Assembly (NCBI GenBank): GCA_016927815.1
Contig: JAFGLY010000048.1
Location: forward strand, 1-59,676
Length of the DNA: 59,676 nt
Direction of reading: 5' to 3'
Source of the DNA: Deltaproteobacteria bacterium
GTDB taxonomy: Bacteria > Myxococcota_A > UBA796 > JAFGLY01
Shown here: positions 24,804-33,504 of the stretch, one piece after another
How the letters are laid out: the number at the start of each line of letters is the position of its first letter
Numbering within the stretch: the first letter of the stretch is position 1
Made by a program: the position numbers and the translations under genes
Notes under the pieces: model-generated
What the model was told of the DNA's origin: nothing
The model's database searches: none
What the model saw: the letters and a program-made list of their open reading frames with translations, nothing else

Positions 24804-25293
24804 CGGTGAGGCGCCCGCAGCTGTCCCACACCCAGACGCGGTCGCCCATCGTGCGCTCGTCGGCGGTCCCCTCGGGCGCGCTGGTGACGAGCGCGGCGCG
24901 CAGGCGTCCGGCCACCTCCAGCGCCTGGTCCTCGGGGTCCCGCACGAGGATCAGGACGTTCCGGTCGCGGACGAGCAGGATCCCGGCCCCGTCGCCCGCT
25001 GCCTCGGCCTCGGGAAGGCCCGCGAGCGGGGGCAACCCGCGGCTGGACACCGCGCCCTGCTGGAAGGCGAACTCGGCGCTGGCCACGGCTTCGTCGGGGA
25101 GGATCCAGACCCGGACGAACCCGCCCGCCTGCAGGGGTGCCTTCCAGCCCGAGATCTCGGTCGAGAGCATCGGGACGCCGACCCCCAGCTCGGGCAGGCG
25201 GGCGAGCGGGATGCCGACCCAGGGCAGAGGTACGGAGGGTCCGGCGCCGGCGACGCCGGCGGCCAGGAGGAGGCCGAGGAGGAGAGGTTTCAT
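24793..25293 (-). CDS. Secreted protein of unknown function, coupled to transglutaminase
   Basis: 166 residues with a clear signal peptide (MKPLLLGLLLAAGVAGAG). The mature part is a small mixed alpha/beta domain (AGILLVRDRNVLILVRDPED; VWVWDSCGRLTVTP). No family recognised. ATG 25293 overlaps the TGA of the transglutaminase-like gene (ATGA), so the two are probably made together and act in the same extracytoplasmic compartment. Confidence 0.72.
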   Translation of the reverse strand: MKPLLLGLLLAAGVAGAGPSVPLPWVGIPLARLPELGVGVPMLSTEISGWKAPLQAGGFVRVWILPDEAVASAEFAFQQGAVSSRGLPPLAGLPEAEAAGDGAGILLVRDRNVLILVRDPEDQALEVAGRLRAALVTSAPEGTADERTMGDRVWVWDSCGRLTVTP

Positions 25294-26861
25294 TGGACGA
25301 CCACCTGCTCGCTGTACTCGTAGTAGGCCGTGCCCGACATCACCAGGCGCTCGAGGTACTCGTCGCCTTCGATGTGCTGGACCATGAGGAGGCTGCTGGG
25401 CGGGTTGGAGGGATCCTCGTCGCCGTCGAGGGCCAGCGTGGCGTCCCAGATGGTGGCGGCCTCGTCGTCGGTGGTGACCGCGTGGTACGAGAAGCCACAG
25501 CCGTAGGGCCCGAAGGGGCAGTGGGTGTACTCGTCGCAGCCGATGGCGCGGATGTAGTTGAGGTAGAAGTTGGAGAGGATGATCGTGTAGTCCAGGGGCA
25601 CGCCGAGCATGTTGGCCCAGGCGACCAGGATGGACGCGCAGTCGCTGCAGTTCACGATCCTGCCGAAACGCCGCTCGAGGTAGGCCGAGAGCGCGAAGAC
25701 CGCCTGGTCGTACCCCGAGATGTAGTCGGTGTAGGCGGAAGCGCCTGCGTACGTGTCGTACGCGATGTCGTGGTCGTAGTAGACCCAGTCCACCAGAGCG
25801 TCGAGGATCGCGTCCGGATCCGGCTTCACGCCCGCCAGGGCGCGGAGCGCGGGGTCCACGGCGGCCACCCAGGCGGTCTGGTCCTCCTGTTTCCGGGTGA
25901 ACGTGGGGCTGTCGTAGACGGCGTAGAAGCGCACGGGGAGGTTCTGGACCCCGATCGTGTGGGTCACCGCGTCGTCGCCGGTGACCTCGAAGGTGATCTC
26001 CAGGGTGGTCTCCACCACCGAGGGACCGGCGGCGAGGGGCGCATCGGCTTGGAGCACCACGGGCACGTCGGGCAGGATCCCCTCCGCACCCGCCAGCGCG
26101 GTCCAGCCGGGGATGCCCAGAGACACGTCGGCCCCCTCGAGGCCCGGGCTGCCGAGCACCGTGTCCTCGCCCAGCTCCAGGGTCAGGATGGGCCGGCTGT
26201 CCCAGGTGAAGGCGAGGGGCAGGTTGCCGTGACGGGGCTCCTCGACGAGCTCGCTCGTGACCTCCGGGAACACGGTCGCGGCCTCCCTCACGTCCTCGAG
26301 CGCGTCGAGCGATACGAAGGGCTGGGCGAGGTCCTGGAGCGTGCGCGTGCCGTACCACCACAACGCCACGGACTCGGCGGAGACGCCCTCGTCCCCCTCC
26401 GCCCAGGCGCGTGCGACCCCGCAGCGCACCATGTGCACGTCCGCGGCGTCCTCCACGCGAATCTTGCCCCGGGTGCCCACCACCTGGACCGTGTAGGCCC
26501 CCGCGGGGGCCCATGCGCCCTTGGCGTCGCGGCCGTCCCAGGCGTCGGTGGGTGTGGCGACCACGTTGCCCTTGGCGTCCAGGACCTGGACCTCTACCGA
26601 CGTGGCGCCCTCGGACGTCAGGAAGATTGCGAGCGGGCCGCCCAGGATCGGGTCGAACGCCGGGGCGGCGGACACGGACACGGACACCTCGGGCGCGGTG
26701 TCGTCCGGCGCGGTGTCGTCCGGCGCGGTGTCGTCCGGCGCGGTGTCGTCCGGCGCGGTGTCGTCCGGGGGCGTGCCGGTGTCGTCCGGGGGCGTGCCGG
26801 TGTCCTCCGGTGGATCGGAGCACCCGGCGAGGACGGCGAGGAGGAGAAGGGCGGGTCTCAT
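25290..26861 (-). CDS. Transglutaminase-like lipoprotein
   Basis: 523 residues. Lipoprotein signal with lipobox LLLAVLAGC (Cys 14), then an acidic linker made of TGTPPDD and TAPDD repeats. Next are an FlgD-Ig-like segment (about 75-150), a beta-rich middle, and a transglutaminase/papain-like domain with Cys in NCSDCASILVAWANMLG, His in FSYHAVTT and Asp in TIWDATLALDGDED. Such domains cross-link or hydrolyse peptides. No Shine-Dalgarno precedes ATG 26861; instead an AT-rich TATATT lies 7 bases upstream, consistent with a leaderless message. Coupled to the small secreted protein downstream. Confidence 0.82.
   Translation of the reverse strand: MRPALLLLAVLAGCSDPPEDTGTPPDDTGTPPDDTAPDDTAPDDTAPDDTAPDDTAPEVSVSVSAAPAFDPILGGPLAIFLTSEGATSVEVQVLDAKGNVVATPTDAWDGRDAKGAWAPAGAYTVQVVGTRGKIRVEDAADVHMVRCGVARAWAEGDEGVSAESVALWWYGTRTLQDLAQPFVSLDALEDVREAATVFPEVTSELVEEPRHGNLPLAFTWDSRPILTLELGEDTVLGSPGLEGADVSLGIPGWTALAGAEGILPDVPVVLQADAPLAAGPSVVETTLEITFEVTGDDAVTHTIGVQNLPVRFYAVYDSPTFTRKQEDQTAWVAAVDPALRALAGVKPDPDAILDALVDWVYYDHDIAYDTYAGASAYTDYISGYDQAVFALSAYLERRFGRIVNCSDCASILVAWANMLGVPLDYTIILSNFYLNYIRAIGCDEYTHCPFGPYGCGFSYHAVTTDDEAATIWDATLALDGDEDPSNPPSSLLMVQHIEGDEYLERLVMSGTAYYEYSEQVVVQ
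26701..26802. repeat. Tandem repeats encoding TAPDD/TGTPPDD linker
   Basis: Four exact 15-bp copies (TCGTCCGGCGCGGTG, 26701-26760) are followed by two exact 21-bp copies (26761-26802), all in frame. They encode the acidic linker directly after the lipidated Cys of the transglutaminase-like lipoprotein. Units are multiples of three, so copy-number change would lengthen or shorten the tether without breaking the frame. Confidence 0.85.
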
Positions 26862-26868
26862 GCCGGAG

Positions 26869-26874
26869 AATATA
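26869..26874 (-). promoter_or_regulatory. Possible -10 element for a leaderless transglutaminase mRNA
   Basis: TATATT on the minus strand is isolated in GC-rich sequence, ends 7 bases before the ATG at 26861, and no Shine-Dalgarno is present. This spacing would place transcription start at or next to the A of ATG. No good -35 was found at 16-18 bp. Confidence 0.35.
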
Positions 26875-26879
26875 CGACG

Positions 26880-26913
26880 CCCCTCGCGATCCCACCACGC
26901 CGATCGCGAGGGG
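26880..26913. terminator. 12-bp perfect hairpin downstream of ferritin
   Basis: CCCCTCGCGATC (26880-26891) and GATCGCGAGGGG (26902-26913) form a perfect 12-bp stem with a 10-nt loop, 27 bases after the ferritin stop on the minus strand. There is no strong U-tract. It could terminate the ferritin message or separate it from the transglutaminase gene that starts immediately beyond. Confidence 0.5.
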
Positions 26914-26940
26914 CCTCGTCAATGGCCCTCCGGACCGCCT

Positions 26941-27456
26941 CTAGGTGGCCGGTGCCGCCGGAGGCGTGAACACGCGAGTGCCCAGCTCGCGGTCCAGCAT
27001 GAAGAGGCCCGAACCGGTCTCGCCCAGCATCCTGAGCTTCTGGACGATCTCGTCGGCGCTGGCCTCCTCCTCCACCTGCTCGGTCACGAACCAGTGGAGG
27101 AAGACCCGGGTGGGGTAGTCGGCCACGCGATCCGCGAGGCCGGTCAGGAAGTGGATGCGCTCGGTGATGTGGACTTCGTGAGCGAACGCCGCTTCGAAGG
27201 CTTCGAGGGGAGAAGCCCACTCGGTGGGCGGGGCGGCGATGGCGCCCAGGATCACGCGGCCCCGGCGCTCGTGCACGAAGTCGTAGAACATCCGCGCGTG
27301 GACGAGCTCCTCCTGGGCCTGGACGAACATCCAGTTGGCGAAGCCGGGTAGGTTCATGGATTCGAACCAGGCGGCCATGGAAAGGTAGAGCCAGGCCGAG
27401 GCCGTCTCCTCTCCGATCTGCACGTTCAGTTCACGTTCGACGTCGTCCTTGAGCAT
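26941..27456 (-). CDS. ftn: Ferritin (FtnA-type, non-haem)
   Basis: 171 residues; stores iron as ferrihydrite in a 24-subunit cage. Ferroxidase-centre residues are visible in IGEETASAWLYLSMAAWFES and VQAQEELVHARMFYDFV (E, then E-x2-H), with later EVHITERIHFL and WFVTEQVEEEASADEIV. No BfrB haem Met is evident. ATG 27456 has AAGGAGG at five bases; an upstream ATG at 27480 would add eight residues and is less likely. No recognisable Fur box in the upstream gap. Confidence 0.95.
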   Translation of the reverse strand: MLKDDVERELNVQIGEETASAWLYLSMAAWFESMNLPGFANWMFVQAQEELVHARMFYDFVHERRGRVILGAIAAPPTEWASPLEAFEAAFAHEVHITERIHFLTGLADRVADYPTRVFLHWFVTEQVEEEASADEIVQKLRMLGETGSGLFMLDRELGTRVFTPPAAPAT

Positions 27457-27673
27457 CTTTGCCTCCTTGGGTCGTGGCATCCTGTAGCCCCCGGGGAGGG
27501 GGGGGACAAGCGGCCCCCTCCTGGAGCCGTCAGCCGTCCGGCGTGTGACCCTGCCGAGGCGTCAGAAGGCCGCACGAGGGGCCCTCATGCTTGCTCCATC
27601 CGAAGATCCGCGCCAGAATACGGGAGGATGTATCCTGGGCTCCGGCGCGGTCGGGGCTCGGACTGGAGACCCC

Positions 27674-30600
27674 ATGCTGCGCGCCCTCCTTCTCGCCTCC
27701 GCCCTGCTCCTGCCGGCCTGCGGGGACCCGGATCGGGACGGAGACGGGTACTCCCCCGCAGACGGCGACTGCAACGACGACGACAGCCTCATCCACCCCT
27801 CTGCGGACGAGATCTGCGACGGGGTCGACAACGATTGCAACGGCAGCGTGGACGACGACGCGGTCGACGCGCCCACCTGGTACACCGACTCCGATGGCGA
27901 CAGCTTCGGGGATCCAGCGACCGCCTTCCGATCCTGCGAGGCCGAGGCGGGCGAGCTGGTGGAGAACGGGCTCGACTGCGACGACGACGACCGGGACATC
28001 AGCCCGCTCGCGCTCGAGTACTGCGACGGGATCGACAACGACTGCAACGACGTCATCGACGACGACTACGCCGAGGACGCCCTCACCTGGTACGTGGACG
28101 CCGACGAAGACGGCTACGGAAACCCGGGCTACACCACCGAGGCCTGTGATCTGCCGGATGGCTACGTCGCCAACCACGACGACTGCGACGACGGCGAAGG
28201 AGCCGCCTGGCCCGGCAACGACGAAGTCTGCGACGGGATCGACAACGACTGCAACGGCATGATCGACGACGGCCCCCTCGATCCGGTGGCCTGGTACCGC
28301 GACGCGGACGAAGACGGATACGGCGATCCCAAGGACACGATCCTGACCTGCACGCCTCCCGAGGGGTACGTGGCCGACGGTACCGACTGCGACGACGGCG
28401 ACGCCACCGTCCATCCCGACGCCCCCGAGTACTGCGACACCATCGACAATGACTGCGACGGGTTCGTGGACGAGGACGGACTGGACCCGTACCCCTTCTA
28501 CCTCGACGCCGATGGAGACGGGTTCGGAGATCCGGCAATCACCGTGGAGGATTGTGCTCCCCCCGAGGGCTACGCGGACAACCCCGACGACTGCGACGAC
28601 ACGGATCCGGCCGTCCACCCGGGCGCCGACGAGATGTGCAACGGCTACGACGACGACTGCGACGCGATGGTCGATGAGGACGCGGTGGACGCCCCCACTT
28701 GGTACTACGACAGCGACGGCGACGGCTACGGCAACCCCCTGGACAGCGTCGTCGCGTGCGATGCCCCACGGCGCTACGTGGCCGATGCCACGGACTGCAA
28801 CGACCTCGACCGGTCCAGCTACCCGGGTGCGCCGGAGACCTGCGACGGGGAGGACAACGACTGCGACGGGTCCACGGACGAGGACGCCGTGGACGCGTCC
28901 ACGTTCTGGGCCGACGCCGACGGAGACGGCTACGGCGACGCCGCCGTGACCGTGGAGGCCTGCGACATTCCCGAAGGGTACGCCTCCAACGACGACGACT
29001 GCGACGACACCAACGCAGACGTGTTTCCCGGCGCCGACGAGTACTGCAACGGCTACGACGACGACTGCGACGACGACGTGGACGAGGCCACGGCGGTGGA
29101 CGCCACCACCTGGTACCTCGACTACGACTCGGACGGCTACGGCTCCTCCGAGGTCACGCGCATCGCGTGCGACGAACCCAGCGGGTACGTCTCCAACGCC
29201 GACGACTGCAACGACCGCCGGGCCGACATCTACCCCGACGCCCCCGAGTACTGCGACGACGACGACAACGACTGCGATGGCGAGGTGGACGAGGGCACGC
29301 CGCTCGACGCCGAGACCTGGTACGCCGATACCGATGGGGACGGATACGGCGACCCGGACACCAGCACGGTCTCGTGCGATCGTCCCGCGGGCTTCGAGGA
29401 CAACGGCGACGACTGCGACGACAGCGACGGCAACGTCTTCCCGGGCGCCAACGAGTACTGCAACGGGTACGACGACGACTGCGACGGCGAGGTGGACGAG
29501 CGGAGCGCGCTCGACGTGACCGCCTGGTACCTCGACAACGACGGGGATGGCTACGGGAACTCGGCCTACGTCACCTACGCCTGCGACGAGCCCGACGGAT
29601 ACGGCCCGGAGTTCGGCGACTGCGACGACACGGATCCCGCCATCCACCCGGGTGCCACCGAGGTCTGCGACTACGACGACAACGACTGTGACGGCGTGGT
29701 GGACGAGAGCGACGCCGTGGACGCCGACACCTGGTACGTCGACGCCGACGAGGACGGGTACGGAGACCCCGACAGCACCACCCGGGCGTGCACCCAGCCC
29801 GAGGGGTACGTCTCGACCGACTCGGACTGCGACGACAGCGACGCGACGACCCACCCGGGCGCGGAGGAGATCTGCAACGACGGCGTGGACAACGACTGCG
29901 ACGACGCGTTCGGCGCCTGCGTGATGGACCTGGACGCCGCGGACGCCATTTTCGTGGGAGAGACCTACGCCGACTACGCGGGCGGATCCGTAGCCGCCGG
30001 GTCGGACATCGATGGCGACGGCTACGACGACCTCCTCATCGGCGCGGAGTACCGGGACGACGGGACCGCGACCGACGCGGGCGCCACGTACCTCTTCTAC
30101 GGACCGATCTCCGCCGGCACCATCGACCTCTCCCTCGCGGACAACATCCTCGTGGGCGAGGCCGCCTCCGACCAGTCGTCCACGGACCTCTCCATCTCAG
30201 GGGACGTGAACGGCGACGCCATCGCGGACCTGCTCATCTCGGGCAAGCGGAACGCGGCCGGCATCGGATCCTCCACGGGTGCAGCCTACCTGTTCTGGGG
30301 ACCGGTTTCCGCCACGGCGACGTCGCTGCTCGAACACGACGTGAAGATCAGCGGCAACTCCACGTGGGACTACACCGGGATCAACCTCGAGTTCGCGGGT
30401 GACCTCAACAACGACGGCTACGACGACGTGCTCGTGGGCGCCAACGCGGACGACGCCTATGGCGCCAACGCGGGCACCGTCTACGTCAAGCTGGGTCCCA
30501 TCACGGCGGATTTGTCGGTCGACAGCGCGGACTACACGTTCGGCGGGGAGACCGCCTACGACGCCGCCGGGATCCCCGCCTCGGGTGGCGATGTGGACGG

Positions 30601-31279
30601 CGACGGCTGCGACGACCTCCTCGTGGGTGTGCCGAACCAGGACCTGGGCGGCGCCACCACCGATGCCGGCGCGGTCTACCTCATGTATGCCGAGGGCCTC
30701 GCGAGCGGCAGCCTCGGAAGCGTGTACGACGTCCACTTCTACGGATCGGACGGTGATCGCCTCGGAGCCAGGGTGGGGCCGGGAGGCGACCTGGACGACG
30801 ACGGCTACGACGACATCCTGATGAGCGCGACCCTGGCCGACGGCGGCGCGAACAACGGCGGTGCGCTCTACGTGGTGTACGGGCCCGTCGCGGCAGGTTC
30901 CTACCTCGCCTCCACCGCGTCCTCCATGACGTTCTACGGCGATGAGGCCAACGGCCAGCTCGGAGGTTCCGTCGACGGCGCGTACGACTACGACGAAGAC
31001 GGTGCCGTGGACCTGTTGGCCTCGGGCCAGTACACCGACGCCAACACGGGCTGGACCTACCTCTTCCTGTCTCCTGCCGAGGGCACCTGGTACGGCAGCG
31101 ACGCCGATGCGACCTGGAGGGGCGAGGAGGACGACGACTACGCAGGCGGTGCGGCCGCCTTTGCCGGGAACATCGAGGGAGCCGGCACCATGGACGCCGT
31201 GCTGATCGGGGCCAAGGGCAACGACCGGGGCGGAGCCGCGGCCGGTGCGGCCTACCTCGTCTACGGTCGTTCCGAGTAG
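27674..31279 (+). CDS. Large lipoprotein with about 11 MopE metal-binding repeats and an FG-GAP beta-propeller
   Basis: 1,201 residues. Lipoprotein signal LRALLLASALLLPAC, then one partial and ten full repeats of about 68 residues (W-Y-x-D-x-DGDGYG ... DCDD ... PGA.E.C.G.DNDCDG.VDE), the MopE-type putative metal-binding motif with DxDxDG loops. From about residue 755 to the end there are roughly seven FG-GAP blades (DIDGDGYDDLLIGA, DLNNDGYDDVLVGA, DVDGDGCDDLLVGV, DLDDDGYDDILMSA), enough for a seven-bladed integrin-alpha-like propeller. Expected to be surface-exposed and Ca-dependent in adhesion or matrix contact; this is inferred from domain type. ATG 27674 has GGAG upstream. Its last 19 bases overlap the convergent gene. 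Confidence 0.9.
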   Translation: MLRALLLASALLLPACGDPDRDGDGYSPADGDCNDDDSLIHPSADEICDGVDNDCNGSVDDDAVDAPTWYTDSDGDSFGDPATAFRSCEAEAGELVENGLDCDDDDRDISPLALEYCDGIDNDCNDVIDDDYAEDALTWYVDADEDGYGNPGYTTEACDLPDGYVANHDDCDDGEGAAWPGNDEVCDGIDNDCNGMIDDGPLDPVAWYRDADEDGYGDPKDTILTCTPPEGYVADGTDCDDGDATVHPDAPEYCDTIDNDCDGFVDEDGLDPYPFYLDADGDGFGDPAITVEDCAPPEGYADNPDDCDDTDPAVHPGADEMCNGYDDDCDAMVDEDAVDAPTWYYDSDGDGYGNPLDSVVACDAPRRYVADATDCNDLDRSSYPGAPETCDGEDNDCDGSTDEDAVDASTFWADADGDGYGDAAVTVEACDIPEGYASNDDDCDDTNADVFPGADEYCNGYDDDCDDDVDEATAVDATTWYLDYDSDGYGSSEVTRIACDEPSGYVSNADDCNDRRADIYPDAPEYCDDDDNDCDGEVDEGTPLDAETWYADTDGDGYGDPDTSTVSCDRPAGFEDNGDDCDDSDGNVFPGANEYCNGYDDDCDGEVDERSALDVTAWYLDNDGDGYGNSAYVTYACDEPDGYGPEFGDCDDTDPAIHPGATEVCDYDDNDCDGVVDESDAVDADTWYVDADEDGYGDPDSTTRACTQPEGYVSTDSDCDDSDATTHPGAEEICNDGVDNDCDDAFGACVMDLDAADAIFVGETYADYAGGSVAAGSDIDGDGYDDLLIGAEYRDDGTATDAGATYLFYGPISAGTIDLSLADNILVGEAASDQSSTDLSISGDVNGDAIADLLISGKRNAAGIGSSTGAAYLFWGPVSATATSLLEHDVKISGNSTWDYTGINLEFAGDLNNDGYDDVLVGANADDAYGANAGTVYVKLGPITADLSVDSADYTFGGETAYDAAGIPASGGDVDGDGCDDLLVGVPNQDLGGATTDAGAVYLMYAEGLASGSLGSVYDVHFYGSDGDRLGARVGPGGDLDDDGYDDILMSATLADGGANNGGALYVVYGPVAAGSYLASTASSMTFYGDEANGQLGGSVDGAYDYDEDGAVDLLASGQYTDANTGWTYLFLSPAEGTWYGSDADATWRGEEDDDYAGGAAAFAGNIEGAGTMDAVLIGAKGNDRGGAAAGAAYLVYGRSE
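27728..29928 (+). repeat. About eleven MopE repeat units of 200-213 bp in the coding sequence
   Basis: The repeated block codes for alternating DCDD / DNDCDG calcium-type loops. Units are diverged at DNA level but share GACGACTGCGACGG-type segments. It is fully coding, and the unit length and protein periodicity rule out a CRISPR array. Confidence 0.85.
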
Positions 31280-32004
31280 CCGGCGCCTCCGGCCATCGAG
31301 TCCTCGCGGGCGAGGCGGGTGGCCACGTCCGCGACGAGGTGGCGCGCCAGGCTCCGGCCGACCGCCCGGGGACCGGACACGGAGGAGAGGACCGCCTCGT
31401 ACCGATCCGAGTGGAGGACCCGGATCTCGCCGTCGGAGGCCACGAGCGCCACGCCCAGCGTGGCGGACACCAGGACCGGGTCGGTGGAGGCGTCCACGAA
31501 GACCAGCCGGTCTCCGGCCCGGGTGGTGGAGGCGGGCACGGTCACGCCGTTGAGGGCCAGCGCCGAGACGTCGGCCATCCACCGGAACAGGACGACCTCT
31601 CCCGGCGATCGGGCCGCGGCGCTCCTCAGGGCGTCCTCGACGGCCTCGTCCTCCTGGAGGGCCTGCGTCACCCGTGCCCGTACGGGAAGCGCGAGATCCG
31701 TATCGCGGAAACAGACGTCCCAGCCGGGGGGCAGGGCCAGGGCCACCTCTCCGGGCAGGGCCACACCGAAGGCCGAAGGCACCTGGAACAGGGCTGCCTC
31801 ACGTGCCTCCCGGGCACCGGCCTCTCGCCCCTGGAGGGGCTCACCGAAGAACCCGACGGTGCCGAGGTCCGGCAGGGGCCCGAGCACGAGCAGGGGTGCG
31901 ACGCGGATGGCTTGGGGCCCCTCTCGAGCATCCGGCGCCGGGTCCGCCAGGGGCACCGGGGCGGCGTGCACCGAGAACGCAGCCAGCAGGAGCAGAAGGG
32001 ACAC
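31261..32004 (-). CDS. Secreted hypothetical protein
   Basis: 247 residues from GTG 32004, with a signal peptide (LLLLLAAFSVHAAPVPL). The mature part has alternating strands and helices (PGEVVLFRWMADVSALALNG; LVFVDASTDPVLVSATLGVALV) that recall small periplasmic alpha/beta domains. No family recognised. Stop-to-stop overlap of 19 bases with the large MopE/FG-GAP lipoprotein gene on the other strand. Confidence 0.72.
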   Translation of the reverse strand: MSLLLLLAAFSVHAAPVPLADPAPDAREGPQAIRVAPLLVLGPLPDLGTVGFFGEPLQGREAGAREAREAALFQVPSAFGVALPGEVALALPPGWDVCFRDTDLALPVRARVTQALQEDEAVEDALRSAAARSPGEVVLFRWMADVSALALNGVTVPASTTRAGDRLVFVDASTDPVLVSATLGVALVASDGEIRVLHSDRYEAVLSSVSGPRAVGRSLARHLVADVATRLAREDSMAGGAGYSERP

Positions 32005-32133
32005 GGGATCGCCTCGACGAGGAGGTCTTCATCGATGAGGACACGCGAGGCTGCCGCCGGGTTCCTGCTCGTCCGTCTCTTGACGCATCCTCCACCCACC
32101 GGAACGGGGTCGACCGCCGTGTACCCCGGGCGA

Positions 32134-32334
32134 CTACCGGGTCCGACGGCGCTTCCAGCCCCTCCACAGTTCGTGACCAGCACCCACGGCGCACAGCACG
32201 TGGTGCGTGCCGAGCCAGATCCAACCGCGCAGCCCGAGGCGGGGGCCGATCAGGAGGGTGAGCCCGATCGCCACGAGGATCCACGTCAAGGCGACCACCA
32301 CGCCCACGTCGAGGGTTCGGCGGCCGATCCTCAT
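32134..32334 (-). CDS. Small membrane protein, 66 aa
   Basis: 66 residues from ATG 32334. Hydrophobic helix VGVVVALTWILVAIGLTLLI (about 10-29), a short Gly/Arg turn, a second moderately hydrophobic stretch (IWLGTHHVLCAVGAG) and a basic end WRGWKRRRTR. Shine-Dalgarno is weak (GGA). The organised helix/basic-tail layout supports a real gene, but I do not recognise it. Confidence 0.5.
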   Translation of the reverse strand: MRIGRRTLDVGVVVALTWILVAIGLTLLIGPRLGLRGWIWLGTHHVLCAVGAGHELWRGWKRRRTR

Positions 32335-32447
32335 CCGGGCGTTCCAGGGGGCGCAAGTTGGGGGCGGGTCGGCAGTCCGGGCACGCCTGCAACGTACCCG
32401 GAGCCGGCCGGGGGCGATACCTGCCAGCGGATCCCGAGGCAGTCCTT

Positions 32448-33425
32448 GTGGCACCGACCCGCTGCGACGAGGAACCGGACGTCGAGGTGGCGGCCTTCCA
32501 GTCGACCGAGGCCGTGGTGGAGCCCGAGAACGCAGGCCGCCGGGCAGACGTCTGGATTGCAGCCCGTTTTCGCTGGCTGAGCCGATCCGCCGCGGCCCGC
32601 CTGCTCGCCGAGGGGCGGGTGGAGGGCCTCGACCGTCCGCTGAAGCCGGCAACGGTGCTCCAGGCCGGCGAGCGGATCCGCCTGTGGCGGCCCCGCCTCG
32701 AGGCCACCGAGCCGCCGCCCCCGCTGCCCCCCATCCTCCACGAGGACGCCCGCCTGGTCGTGTTCGACAAGCCGGCCGGGATGCTGGCGCATCCGTCCGG
32801 ATCGAGGTTCGCATGGGCGCTCATCGGGCTGGCCCGGCGCGCCCGGCCCGATCACCACCTCCACCTCGTCCACCGGTTGGATCGCGACACCTCGGGGATC
32901 ACCGTGATCGCCAAGGACGACGAGGCCAACCGCGTGCTCAAGGCGGCCTTCCTGAACCACCGCGTGGACAAGGTCTACTGGGCCGTGGTCCGGGGCGTTC
33001 CCTCCTGGAGCACGCTCCTCGTGGATGCGCCCATCGGGAGAGCCGAACACTCCAGGGTCCGGCTGCGCATGGCCGTTCGCCCGGACGGCCTTTCCGCGCG
33101 CACCCGGTTTCACGTACTGGCGCGGTTCGCGGACCTGTCTCTGGTGGCCGCGCACCCCCGCACCGGGCGTACGCACCAGATCCGGGTACACCTCGAACAC
33201 GCGGGCCACCCGGTCGTGGGGGATCGCGTCTACGGCCAGCCCGACGACCTGTTTCTCCACGTGCTCGACCATGGCTTCGACGAGGAGGCCTCCCGGCGCG
33301 CGGGCTTCCGACGCCAGGCCCTCCATGCGCGAATCCTTCGCTTTCCCCACCCGGATGGTGGCTTTTTCGAAGTCCGGGCGCCCCTGGCCAAGGACCTCGA
33401 GGCGCTGCTCCGTGCCCGGACGTGA
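32448..33425 (+). CDS. RluA-family pseudouridine synthase
   Basis: About 325 residues. An S4-like RNA-binding segment (ARFRWLSRSAAARLLAEGRV ... QAGERIRLWRP) precedes the catalytic domain with HLVHRLDRDTSGITVIAK (catalytic Asp in HRLDRDTSG), then VYWAVVRG, AHPRTGRTHQIRVHL and GDRVYGQP. These enzymes isomerise specific uridines of 23S rRNA or tRNA; the exact target is not evident. GTG 32448 has GAGG at eight bases; other GTG codons nearby could be used instead. Confidence 0.9.
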   Translation: MAPTRCDEEPDVEVAAFQSTEAVVEPENAGRRADVWIAARFRWLSRSAAARLLAEGRVEGLDRPLKPATVLQAGERIRLWRPRLEATEPPPPLPPILHEDARLVVFDKPAGMLAHPSGSRFAWALIGLARRARPDHHLHLVHRLDRDTSGITVIAKDDEANRVLKAAFLNHRVDKVYWAVVRGVPSWSTLLVDAPIGRAEHSRVRLRMAVRPDGLSARTRFHVLARFADLSLVAAHPRTGRTHQIRVHLEHAGHPVVGDRVYGQPDDLFLHVLDHGFDEEASRRAGFRRQALHARILRFPHPDGGFFEVRAPLAKDLEALLRART

Positions 33426-33504
33426 CCCGCTCGGCAGTTGCCTGGAACCCGGCCGGCGTGTCAGGATGCGCTGCCGCCACAGGGTCTCCAACCCGGGAAG
33501 AACC

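Noticed and set aside
27495-27521. GGAGGGGG/CCCCCTCC hairpin upstream of ferritin
   Set aside because: It is a simple G-run/C-run pairing, easily produced by composition. No iron-response element or Fur box was recognised.
27728-29928. Repeats as a possible CRISPR array or satellite
   Set aside because: Units are about 200 bp, diverged, in frame and encode MopE motifs; no short identical repeats with unique spacers.
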